Origin: Aphrophora alni | Lineage: Eukaryota > Arthropoda > Insecta > Hemiptera > Aphrophoridae | Direction of reading: 5' to 3' | DNA: 64,000 bases | Assembly (NCBI GenBank): GCA_963513935.1 | Contig: OY740769.1 | Location: 70,387,712 to 70,451,711, forward strand | In this document: positions 46,693 to 57,997 of the stretch, one piece after another | How the letters are laid out: the number at the start of each line of letters is the position of its first letter | Position numbering within the stretch: position 1 is the first letter of the stretch | Notes under the pieces: model-generated | What the model was told of the DNA's origin: nothing | What the model saw: the letters and a program-made list of their open reading frames with translations, nothing else | Databases searched by the model: none | Translations under genes and position numbers: made by a program

Positions 46693-47163
46693 CTATTACA
46701 TTTGCCTAATTTAAATCTGGAAAATTTGGGAAGGCAGAAACCTGGTATTTTCTTTTAATACAATCTCTACTCGTTACACTCGAGTCATTATCTCGACCCA
46801 ACATAATTGGAAATAAATAATTTGAGAATTAATTCAAAGTAATGCTCTGTTCTTCCCTCCCCATGTATCTTATTTACTATATATCAGAGGAAGCCCAACA
46901 CCAAAGCTATGTCCTGGACAAACATGGTATGTACTATGATTTTTTTTAGTTCCATCAGAATGTTGCGAAGCTCACTTTGCTACGGAAATTGCTCAGATCA
47001 TTAAACCTTACTTATTACACCTCCGGAGAATGCATTAACAATTAATAATATTAGAACACAATACAAATAAATATTGTAGATCCGTACAAAAAAGAACGAT
47101 ATCAAAACACTAGGCAACACTGTCATCACTAAATATGGGGAGCCATGGTCATTGTGTATATAA

Positions 47164-47165
<2 letters not shown>

Positions 47166-47209
<44 letters not shown>
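47166..47209. repeat. (TA)n microsatellite
   Basis: Alternating TA tract of about 44 bases, immediately left of the mariner relic. Confidence 0.95.
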
Positions 47210-47211
<2 letters not shown>

Positions 47212-47214
47212 TAA

Positions 47215-47670
47215 GGACGTAATTTTGGAAGAATATCTTTCAGAATGCGTAACAATGAATGAGCATTATTGTAAGGCGTTTTGAAGAATCAGGAAAAACG
47301 ACCATAACTGTGGAAAATTCGTTTCATTCTTCATCAGGAAAATGCGCCTGCTTACACAACATTTTCAGTAAATCAGGTTTCAACCGCAAATGCATTGATT
47401 TATCAAAAATGCTTACAACGAAATATAATTCTGAATAAATACAATCTATATAGTATTATACAATTCATTTCCATTAGAACATCCTATATATTCGCCATAT
47501 TTGGCACCATTTAATTTTTTTTCTTTACAGTGAAATTTATACTTAAAAGAAAACCTTTTGAGTCAGTTGATGCAGTAAGAAGAAATAGTGAGATATATAA
47601 AAGCAAATGACCTGATCTACACCTTGACCCGTGTGTAACAAAACTACATGGGTGTGTACGTATGAATAGG
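47215..47670 (+). pseudogene. mariner transposase relic
   Basis: Frames broken by many changes. FILHQENAPAYTTFSVNQV (about 47318-47375) corresponds to the HHDNAPAH second-Asp motif, and HPIYSPYLAPFNFF (about 47482-47525) to the YSPDLAPCDF third-Asp motif, with both aspartates lost. KFILKRKPFESVDAVRR follows as in mariner C-termini. Long dead. Confidence 0.65.
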
Positions 47671-47699
47671 GACTAGCCTATATTGAAGAGAATAAGAGT

Positions 47700-49960
47700 T
47701 AGACTTATGATACATTTGAATAAAGGTACATTATTATATCAGTCTCTTTATTTAATTTTCTAAAGAAAATATATGAAAAGTTGATAGTACACGTCGTTCA
47801 GTATTTAAAACGTCCTGGACTGGTTATAAAGTTAAGTATATTTATTTTATTCCAAGAATTATTAATTTTAATAGTTTGTATATTTACAACGCACCAATTA
47901 CTATGAAATATAATATATTAATTTATAGTATTAACTAACTAATTCTATGGGGTAACAGTTCGTGAAGAGCCTAGGCCTGCTAAACAGCTTTTCAGTCAGC
48001 TAATGTGTGATTAGCAAATTAATCAAAAAAGCCGTAGTTCTAGCTTTCTCAATCATAGTTCGTCAGGAATTGTTATTACAATTAATAATTAGTATTGACT
48101 TGGTAATTTAATATTTGGCCATGAATATAATAATGACGTACCATTTAAATCTTGAATTATTTAATAACGTAAACTTAATGAAAACCGTAGTGTAATTCAA
48201 TACCAGTAGTAATTTAAATTGACAATATACATATGATTTAAACCTAATTCTAATCAGAAGCAAATAAAATTGGTCCGGAAACCCCCGGATATACAGAACT
48301 AGAAAAACATAAAATTAAATTTTACCTCTTGTCTACTTTTGATGCTTTTTTTGATGACGACCTTCGCAAGATAAATCAATAATAACATTACTATCACCCA
48401 ATACCAAAAATCTCTTATTAATTCATTATCGGAGTACATTTCAAATGTCTGTCGTTTAAAATTCCATGACTAAGGTGGTCAAAGTCATTCCAGATTAAAA
48501 ATTTAATCTAACTATTATTATTATAAACACAATCTTAGAAACTGAAACAAAATAATAATTGTATTAATTTTTGTTTTGTTTTTGTACACTAATTAATAGC
48601 CTGGTGTTAGCATAATTACAAATAATCAGGTGATAAATTACATTGTTATTCAGGTGCTAATAATACCGGTTACTCCCAGGTATTGATTGATAATAATTGG
48701 TAATGTTAAATCCTTACGTACATATCTCTTTATGACTATTTAGAATAGAATAGTTATCATATTTTGTTGTGTTAATTTTTTGCAAATTTTCATAGATTCA
48801 CAACTCTCGCAGCTGTCTCGCAGATAGTCCAGAAGGGAAAATGAAATCCAATCCTATCATTTAATGTTTTATATGAATCATTAAAGGCAAAATAATGCAA
48901 TAAAATATAAAAAAAAACAACTTAATATAAAATCCAGAAGCCAATAATAAGATAGTAAATGCTGTAGGACAATGGTTATTTTGAAATTTTACTACAATTT
49001 AGTGTTTGCATACACTATAAAATTACCAAAATACTGATAATTTTCTCTTAAACACTTACCTAAAGGATTTCAATCTTTTTTCAAATACACGGCCACATAA
49101 ATATTCTGACCTCTATGATGTGTGATTTTGAAAAAAAAAAAAAAAAAATTCATGAAACTTATGTTCAAAGTGTCTCAAATTGTAAATATTCAAGTACATT
49201 TATTTTAATTATCCCAAATTTAGTATTACCACGAGGAAGGCTGGAGACTATCATGCGGAAATAGTTTGATGTTTTAAACAAATAATATCCTCATATAAAT
49301 TAATGAATAGTTTTCAACTATTACACTTAAAAGATCAATAAAATTATTGTTCTTAACGAATAATTATTATAACAATTCAAATTGTATTTATTAAGACTTG
49401 AAATATTATTATCATTCAACACCCATTCATTTTATAACATAACTTATTTGTTTATATAATTAAGAAGGATACAAGAAATTGTAAATAATCAGTTAACTAA
49501 AATTCATATAGCTATTTCAAATATTCACTATCAACATTAATGCGCCACGTCCATTTCATTCACTTATTTCGTTTTCTATATTACCGTATATAAAAATCTC
49601 TAAAATATATTAACTTAATTAAGACAACATCAGATCAAGATTGAGATAAAAAACAATATAATTAAAATCTACTTCCTTTTAAGGCCTCACTAATCATAAA
49701 AAGATCAAAACAAGATATTCTGGGTAGAAAAGAATTTTAAGAAAGAACGGCATTCTAGTGTAGGCCTACACCAAATTCTTTAAAAAGAAGGGAATAGGAC
49801 AACAAAAAAATGTTATGTAATAAGAAGAAATAATATAATATCAAAAATTTGTATAGAGAATTTTTTTAATTGTTTAAGAAGATATTGTAACCCTCTGGAA
49901 AAACCAGATCGTACAAGTTCGATTTAAACAAATAAAATCCCAAATTCAATGCAATAACAT
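47700..49960. other. Region without recognised gene
   Basis: About 2.2 kb of AT-rich sequence. I found no open frame with a family resemblance and no clear inverted ends. Confidence 0.4.
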
Positions 49961-49971
49961 AAGTGTATAGG

Positions 49972-52039
49972 CATGGGAGCTGATAAATAGGCGCAAGACA
50001 GTGCAATTGCACCACCCTGGTTCATTGAAAATAAAAATTAAAAAACAGTAAAACTAGGAATTAAAACGATGTTGGTTTTAACTTAGAATAACTTTTTAAT
50101 GAACAAACTAAACGACATTACTACAAAACCTATTAGTATAACTCATATGGCCATTTTAAAGTCATTGAGAAAACAAGAACTTCAACCTTCTTGACGGTTG
50201 TCCAAATTTGTTCATGGCTAAATCAATGAATCTAGTATTGTCTTGGATTCGTTTCCTGTGAACACTTAGCATACAAAGTCCACTTAGTCTTGAGTGTCCC
50301 ATGGTTGAACGATTCCAAGTTTTTACTCTGCGCAGGGTACTAAAGGATCGCTCTATAGCACACATTATTGCTGGCAATGTCAAGCCAATCTTGATGGCCT
50401 CGGCAACACTAGGGTAAAAAGGTAATGCTTCAGGTAATAAGTCACACTGGTCACGTCAGGTGAGTCTTGCTGTTGCCATATTCCATACCAAGTGGATGCC
50501 TCTGCAGTAAAGTTGGGCTAGAAGTCGCCATAAATACTTGTGATATCTTCTACTATTTTAAGAAACGATTGCTTGCTCAGTTTTTTCATGTTGAGTGGGT
50601 GAAGTTGCATAAGTTGAAATGCCTTTTCTTGTGAGGAAGAAGAACGATCGCTTAGAGAGGAAATTAGAGAATCTAGAGAATATGGTTTCAAATGGATCTT
50701 CTGAAAAACTCTTCAACATTTTCAGCAGGATGATTCGATTTGTGAGCTTGTTTTGCTACAACTCGAGGAGCCGTTAGTTCAACATCAAGTTCTCTGTAAA
50801 TTTTAGAAGCTCTGAAGAAAATATTTTTAAATTCGCCAGAAGCATTCTTTCTGTCATATTCACACAACTTGGTCAATTTACTGATGTGATTATAAACTGT
50901 CTTAATGTTGACATTGACTCCCTGCAACTTCTTGCACACTGGCTCCTATTTAGCTGCGTAAGTACAGATCAGCCAAAATTTCTGTGCGCCCGACCAAAAC
51001 TGTTCGGGTCTAGGCGAGGGGGTTGGCGGGGGTACTTTTGTGTAAACATCCGTGTCTTGCTACTCAGCGTGACTCACTCACCATTACCCCCAGCACTGCC
51101 AATAACCGGCACCCGTGACTCATATATCCATTAATATATCCCTTTTCCCAGAAACTTAAAAAAATACTATGCTATGTTCGAGTTGACGTAATGCAATTTG
51201 ACGTAAAGCCTCGGAAAGATTAATAATAATGAATCATATTGTATAGTATTTCAATTTGTTTGGTATTGAATGGGATTTCTATTATATAGTTTTATATAAA
51301 GTAAAAGCTGTGTTCAAGTTGACGTAATGCAAGTTGAAGTACATGCAAGAGGCGATATAGGCCACTTTGACGAACCCAAGGATTTCTAAGAAGTTTAAAA
51401 CGAATGTCGTCATTAATACTCACATTGGAATTCAAGTATAAGTAAAGATGTTAAAATACTATTTTCCTTAGCTGATGTAGATGGGTAGACGGGTGTAATT
51501 GAAGAATATGGTTTGAAATCTGGCTCTTGCACTGGCACGTCTTGATCCTTTTCACAAACTACGGCAACATTGCCATTATCAGTTTTTTTTTTTTTAAAAA
51601 AAGCTCCTTATGTCACTCATTGTACACTCACAACTACTTATATAAAACAAAACTCAATTTTTATACAACGACTTGACAGCAACAATTTCTGACAGCACTC
51701 AACTGTCTCAACTCACTGACTAATGTATTATTTTTTTACAAAGTAGACTTAATCGAACGAAAATAACTTGGAAGTAGGCGTACTGAATTTAAAATAAATT
51801 CCGCAAAACATTAATTGGTACTCAGTTATAAAATTCAAACATTGATTCTCGACATTGATACTAAAGCCACAGAATCGGTTATAGCGAGAATTGACATTGA
51901 GATTCGACTTATCTCTGCTATTTTGTTTTTGCTTTAATAATAAATTTCTAGCTGAAAAATGCGTAAAAACGCAATTTCAGGACATCACATTTACCAGACC
52001 CCCTGCACACCGCTGTACCCTATTCTCCCGGTGCCCATG
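49972..52039 (-). mobile_element. hAT transposon with perfect 8-bp target duplication
   Basis: 2068 bp. TGTATAGG occurs at 49964-49971 and again at 52040-52047. The element ends are CATGGGAGCTG on the left and CGGTGCCCATG on the right (inverted, imperfect beyond six bases). An 8-bp duplication is the hAT signature. Inside, on the minus strand, are a start MSDIRSFF (51620) and a typical hAT C-terminal dimerisation block (50383-50162). Confidence 0.88.
50162..51620 (-). pseudogene. hAT transposase (ZMYM1-like), internally deleted
   Basis: N-terminus: ATG at 51620 gives MSDIRSFFKK, a start shared by ZMYM1-like hAT proteins, followed by an acidic and proline-rich head (NVAVVCEKDQDVPVQEPDF). The next stretch (51450-50960) is unrelated and GC-richer, so the zinc finger and first catalytic part are missing. 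From 50939 the frame resumes (CKKLQGVNVNIKTVYNHISK, FRASKIYRELDVELTAPRVV). After stops it reaches IMCAIERSFSTLRRVKTW and RLSGLCMLSVHRK, the dimerisation domain, ending at 50162. The usual family length is 600-800 residues; this copy cannot be active. Confidence 0.8.
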
Positions 52040-52049
52040 TGTATAGGGC

Positions 52050-52890
52050 TAGGTAAAACTCTAACATGCGGTAGCATGTTTACATTTTTTCACCTAAAGA
52101 TTCGATAATTAAAGTTGAGAAAAAATTTAATCGTACAATGAGTAAAATACGTATAAGAATTAAAAGGTAAATTAATAAATAGGATTAGTAAATGAGACTA
52201 ATTGTAAGATGACTCAGCAATACAGTTAAAATTAGTAAAAAGGAAGTTTTTTATTACTTAAAAGCAAGTGTAATAAAACGTCCACTTCAAACGTTCGAAA
52301 CTAAGTAATATCTTTGAAACTAAGAGACGTAATGAAGAAGTTTAAAATGAAAACTATCTTTTAGTGATAAACTAATAAGTTTAAAACAGTAAAATTTCAA
52401 AAACTATTTTGCTCAAAAAAAGTAAATTTTTAAAATTTAAGACTTTCGAAAAAATGTCGTTACTTTGGAATTGTGCTGGTTACAACTACTATTGAGTTTT
52501 TAAAGAAGCAAAAAATCAAAAGGAAGAAAAATTTACAAACATAATCAAAATTGAACCGTAGCACAGTGCAGGGAGCTTATGGGGAAACGGGACAAAAATC
52601 AAAACTATATAACCATAGAATAAATAGTTTTAATTATTTATACTTAAAAATGATAAATTACATTTTTTAATTTCACACAATAATTAGATGTATAATATAC
52701 TGTATTAGTTAACTGCTTAGTTGGCAACACACTTTTATAATTAAAACAAACACACTTTTTAAGATAGAATTTAGTCAGAATCTCATTTAAATTCTTCTTC
52801 TTCACTGAAGGAAATTCTAGGAAAATCTGATTTCAAACCGTCTACATTTGGTGAGGAGGTATCACAATTTTGAATTTACAGTAATAATAA
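52050..52890. other. Region without recognised gene
   Basis: AT-rich, no open frame with recognisable content. Confidence 0.4.
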
Positions 52891-52899
52891 TTTATGTCA

Positions 52900-53260
52900 T
52901 CATTTTAATTCTTTGTTGCAATTTTCCTCTTTAATAAGACTAGGGGTCTAAGGTCAGCAGAAAAATCCTCATCAGATGTCTGTTTTAGCACTCTTTTGAG
53001 AACTTACGAGTATGAGATAATAGATTCTTTCTAACATCCTTATAACTAGCTTTCAGTGCCTCCTCGGACAACTGACCAATAGGGCGAGAAAACGAATCAA
53101 TTATATTACAGCCGTGTACAAGCACTTTGTGACACTGCTGGGTATGTAATACCAGATATATAAAATAAGATACAGGGCCCTGGTACAGAAAATAAGATGC
53201 AGATAAGTACTCTAAATCTAACGATACATACAGCTTCATACAGCTTCCTAAAACTCTTTA
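52900..53260 (-). pseudogene. Transposon-associated protein relic, family unnamed
   Basis: Minus frame 53239-52985 reads CHKVLVHGCNIIDSFSRPIG then QLSEEALKASYKDVRKNLLS and HTRKFSK. The pattern HKxLxHGxxII...PIGQLSEEAxEAxxKD...HxRKxSR recurs, from memory, in repetitive insect proteins, but I cannot name the superfamily. The next frame gives KQTSDEDFSADLRPLVLLKR, again like the family's end. Stops separate the pieces. Confidence 0.4.
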
Positions 53261-53269
53261 AATGATCGA

Positions 53270-55200
53270 AAACTTGACAATTAACCTCTTATCCACCTCT
53301 GTAATCTCAGAACTGAGATCGAGTTGGAGAAGAATCGTCTCGCCATATCCGTTATTGGCAGAGCCAAAACCGGGCTTCGGTTTGTCTACAACCAATCCCA
53401 TCTTTAATTTGAACTCTAACTGAATTCATTTTTTTATTTGTCGCTACTACTTGCTTATTATTATCTCCTCAAACTTGCCAAGTCTTGACAGGAATTCATG
53501 AAGTATGCACGAAGTATTTACGAAATCTTGGCAATACGAAGAATGCATTCGAAAAATCTGATCCAGCAGTGTAATGTAAACAAACCTAAATGGTAGTTTT
53601 TCACTGATGGAGGGCGTTTTAATACATTTATGGGTTAGGAGTCGCTCCACAAATTACACAGTTAGAAATAGCATTAGTATTTGATAACGTATTGACTATA
53701 CTATCACCCATCACAGTAAACAACATTTACAAGACACGACCATATCTTGACCGTTTGAAGTAACGTGACAGATTTCGAGCTTCATAATGTTTTCTTTCAT
53801 TACGCAAAAGTTCTTGACTCTTTTTTTAAACAAAAATTGTATAGGTCTACAGTAAAGAGTGGATAATAGTTTTAAGTAATCCACACTTCCTTACCTATCT
53901 TAAGATCAATTTTAGTTTCAATGGGACCATCGCTATTAAAAACAAAAATTCATCAGTATTTTATGTATCTTGATATTTCTGATTATAATGGCTGTGGCCA
54001 CTGCTAACATCAAATCCCCATTTGCAAGTAACTCCTTAATACTCTCTTCAAAATTTACAGCGTTTACTAAACTTTGGGATGTTATTTGAATTAAATCTTG
54101 TAAATTAACTTCTGCAAAAGATTCGGTAGCACTAAATTTAATGGAAATTAGAGCGCCTTTTGTTTTGAATAATTGCAAAATACTTGGAAAACATTCCGGA
54201 TTTACTGAGTTTATAACGATTTTAATACGTTTTATTTACGTTCGACAAATTCAAATCTATATACAGAGCTAATGATGAGGAGTAAGCAGATGAATCTCTT
54301 TTCTATGAGGAAGTAGCTCCACCTGGAACATGAGCAGCAAATGCAGTTCTTCTGGTGTACTGATGGCCATGAGTTCCGCTACTTGTTTCTTCAGTGATTT
54401 GATGGATAATTATTCTTCGAAGTGTTTTTTGTCTTCTGCGAGCACGGCTGGGGTCTCGTAATTTCACTCTTGACCAGTTGATGGAAGACTGGTCAAGAAT
54501 GGCAAGGATATTCCTTGATGTAGCCAATTCCACACACACACACGCACGCACGCAAAAACACCTAAAATCAAATTACTATCTTCACATATTTCTTTTTACC
54601 GTAAGTATTCTTTTTATAGGTGTATAGTGTATAATAAGATACCTAAAACCAATAATTCACTGAAAACAATTCACAGGACACAAATCAAAACACAATATTA
54701 ATTACTTGTTGTTCTGAACATTGTAATGAAAATAAAGATTGCAATCAGCTGTTTCACAAATATAGATTGCAATCAGCTGTTTCACAAATAAACTTTTGTA
54801 ATCACATGTATTGAAAAAATACTTAGTTAACTCTAATGTCCATTATAGCCCTATTTTGGTTTCACAGTCACAATAATTATTGCTTCTTACACAACTCATA
54901 TATACATTTAATAAGTTTATTTGATTTGCTACTCTAAATCGTGTGTAACAACTTTGTTATAATTTCGAAGTTCAGCATAGTAAAGTGAACATTTTTGGCA
55001 TGTGTGTAGTAAGCAAAAGATTTAATTTCCTTGGATTTAAATGTTCCTTCAATTAAAACAAACTGCATGAAAAATCGGCACGGTAGAACTCCTGTAATAG
55101 GCATTAATAGGGTTATCGCCAAAACCACACAAAAGTGACAATGTGTCAGGTTTTACTGTGAATTTCAGACCCTAAGCTTTCGAATGATACCATCGTATTT
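53270..55200. other. Region without firm gene calls
   Basis: Minus frames 53650-53447, 54178-53936 and 54551-54303 are open for 67-82 codons but carry no domain I recognise. A (CA)n/(CGCA)n run sits at 54531-54555. Confidence 0.35.
54736..54789. repeat. 28-bp tandem duplication
   Basis: AGATTGCAATCAGCTGTTTC followed by ACAAAT occurs at 54736 and again at 54764, perfect over 26 bases, so the duplication is recent. Confidence 0.95.
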
Positions 55201-55227
55201 GATCTTATGAGACCATTGGTCGAAATA

Positions 55228-55660
55228 GACCAATTTTTAACATTTCGTAAAGTGTTTTACACTTGATTTTGTGATTTTACATATAAATTTAGCTTTATAA
55301 CAACCAATTAGTAATGCATACTTAAAACGGCTAATTGGGTCATTACTTTTATGATTCAAATTAAAATAGGTTAGGCCTAGAATAGACCAATGTGAAACAA
55401 TGTGGAAAGAGTTTTATTATATACTTTATTGTCTGATTTTACATACAAATTCGGTTATCGTACCAACCAAATAGTATGCATACTGAAAATAATTAATTAG
55501 GTCCATTATATTTATATTTCAGTACAAAAATAGGTTAGAGCTAGCATAGATCAACATGAAACAATTTGGAAGGTATTTTAAACGTGATTTTACATACAAA
55601 TTAAGTTACCATAGCAACCAATGAATCCTTAAAACAGCGGATTATGTCCAATTTATCAAA
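55228..55660. repeat. Degenerate tandem array, ~160-bp unit
   Basis: About 2.7 copies, starting at 55228, 55385 and 55549 with GA(C/T)CAA. Each has TGATTTTACATA-AAAATT about 40-60 bases in, then AACCAA and GCATACT-type blocks and AATAGGTTAG. Units differ by roughly a quarter of positions. Confidence 0.7.
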
Positions 55661-56149
55661 TGTATTAATAGTGTGACAGTGGTGTGATTTGTGATTGATG
55701 CCGTTTTTATATATATACAAAATGAAATAAAATTGTTATTTCATAATTTTTGCAAATAATGGCAAAATGTTCTTTCATTTAAAACACACCAGATAAAAAT
55801 CGGGCTCTTATAACTCCAGAAATAGGCATTAATACAGCTGTAGACAAACGTATTTAAAATACAAATTTGGGTGTGCTTAGGAAGTGCTTGGAAGTGATAA
55901 CTTCTTTGACCGATCTACATTCCCAAATAAATTTGAACGTAATAGGAGAATAATTTACCGGTACAATAATTTTTTTACAATGAATATTCCATTTGAGTTA
56001 ATTTATTTTTTGACAAAATAAGTAATTATTTATTGAAATAACAGTTATTGTACATGTGTATCTTTATAATATAATACTCATTCTTATCTCTTATGTAAAT
56101 TATGTTTGTATTTAAATGATTCAAATTAACATCATTGGTTACATCCTCA

Positions 56150-56955
56150 ATCACCATATCTTCATTTTCATCACTTTCTCCCATGTTATTTTCATTAGTT
56201 TCATTACTATTTCTATCAAATTCAAGAAAAGGAACGATCGGTTTATGATAACTAAAGTAACTAATAAAAATTTTTGATTGGAAATTCTCCAAAAATCTTG
56301 TAAATACAGCATCAATCGTTGTTCCATACCTCGTTGTACTCTAATTTCTATCATCGGACATGTTTAAGTCTAGCTTTTGAATCGATCTCAATGGTTGTGT
56401 CTTTTCGTCGGCAAAACTAATATTGAAATCGCTACTGATTATCATTGGAATTTCATGAAAGTTTCTCCAAGCATCGCAGAACCGTCCTTAGTATATATTA
56501 ATTAATTATGATGAAAAAATTTAATGATCTGAATATTTTTGCCTGGAGAAATATAAACAGCAATAATTATGATAACCTGTCCAGTTTCTGTTACACATCT
56601 ACTTAAATGAATTGATCTGATTTTCTACTGGAACACTCCAAGGCCAGATAATTTGTTTGAATGAATATCCATATGTGAGGTTGCTATATTCGCATTATCA
56701 CCTGCATTATGATAAATTGCTACTCCACTCCGGCGAGAAAAGCCATTCCGATGCAAACTTTGGAAGAACACATTGCAATGACAATATTGTTTGTTTATGA
56801 GTTTGGAAGTGTTCTTTTAGTGCATACAAAAGTCACCTAGATACTGTTTGGGGATAATGTTCTTGCGGTGAGGTGTATGATACATTAAGCTGGTAATTTG
56901 CAATCTGCAAATACAAGGAACTTATCTGCTATATTAACTTTTCCTGTAATACAAT
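56150..56955 (-). pseudogene. EEP-type endonuclease relic from a mobile element
   Basis: Minus-strand pieces in order: NIADKFLVFADCKLPA (56960), RNGFSRRSGVAIYHNAGDN (about 56740), VIIIIAVYISPGKNIQIIKF (about 56560), DFNISFADEKTQPLRS (about 56410), then STTRYGTTIDAVFTRFL and SKIFISYFSYHKPIVPFLEF (56360-56210). VYISPxK, GDFN, TTRxGTTIDxVF and SYFSYHKP match endonuclease/exonuclease/phosphatase domains carried by LINEs and by Helitron-type elements. I favour a Helitron-linked endonuclease from memory of similar insect proteins, but no helicase is present. Frameshifts are frequent. Confidence 0.55.
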
Positions 56956-56959
56956 ATTT

Positions 56960-57130
56960 GGGACACTTATTGCACACCACCTTGTAAACTCCTGTTTTAT
57001 GACTTATGTCCCTCTTTTTGATGTTATTTGGTTTTAATAGAATTACCACTTTGTTGTGTGCATTAAATATGACAGTGGTATTATTTTTTGCTAGTTCATT
57101 TAACAGAATGCTATTAAAATGTTGACACAA
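56960..57130 (-). pseudogene. Penelope-like GIY-YIG fragment
   Basis: Minus frame from 57130 reads ILLKPNNIKKRDISHKTGVY then KVVCNKCPKYCITGK. The GVYKVVCNKC-x-xYxI-x-GK segment matches the start of the Penelope GIY-YIG domain (GIY plus CxxC plus YxGxT-like). It then runs directly into the endonuclease relic, so the junction is a rearrangement or nested insertion. Confidence 0.55.
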
Positions 57131-57810
57131 TTTGTGAACACATACATCTTCACCTTATTGTTTGGGATAAGATTGTTACACTTAATTATTATTTTTTTGG
57201 TTTACGAATTAAACTGTCGATGTTTGAACTCATCGGGAGATGTGAGAGTTAAAAGTCGATTTCGAATCAAGTTAAGTGTTAAGCCGCCATTTTTGTTCCA
57301 TGGGATGATGTGAAGTATAGTGTATCCTTTGATCTGTTGATGTCGATTCATATATATTAGTTACTCACTAAGAATGAGTTAAGTTTAGTAATCAAACAAA
57401 TCTCGACTTCAGTTTTTTGACTTATCTCTTATGTTTCATAGTCTCAGGATACCGAGAAAGTGATTTTCAACATGCCCTGCGTCCGTTATCGTTGCCATCT
57501 GTATGTGAGCTCAATAGCAGCCACAACAATCATTAAGATAAGTAGATAAAATTTTGTATATTAAAATATAGTGTGCCCATGTAATTGAAATTCAGTAAAA
57601 TTGAATTGAAAATATCAAAGTGGTGGTCATTTTAAACAGTTTTTTTTTAAATTTTCTCGTGTTATTGAACTTATATCGAACCAAATTAGATTCAAATTTT
57701 CCTATTCTGCATGTAATAGTACGAACCCCTACATTTTTAAGATGACAAATAGCGATGTTTTTTATACGATTTACACTATTGATCGTAGGTACTTGGTAGA
57801 ACTCCATTTT

Positions 57811-57997
57811 AATGAAAAAACAAAAACAATATTTAGTAAATTCTACAATTGAATTGAGTCTTGCCATGGTTTCGCCAGCAATGTGTTAACTCTATCTGTG
57901 TTAAGCTGCCTTGTAAATGCCGTTGCTGGCGAAACCATGGTCGGCAAGACTCATTAAATTGTAGAATTTATTAAATATTGTGTTTTATTTTTTCATT
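57811..57997. repeat. Inverted repeat, ~72-bp arms (probable Penelope tails)
   Basis: 57811-57881 and 57924-57997 are inverted copies at roughly 90% identity: AATGAAAAAACAAAAACAAT... and TTGCTGGCGAAACCATGG, with AATTTACTAAATATT/ATTGTAGAATTTATTAAATA. A 42-base loop lies between. GGCGAAACC resembles the GAAA side of the tail motif of the other Penelope fragments. Confidence 0.75.
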
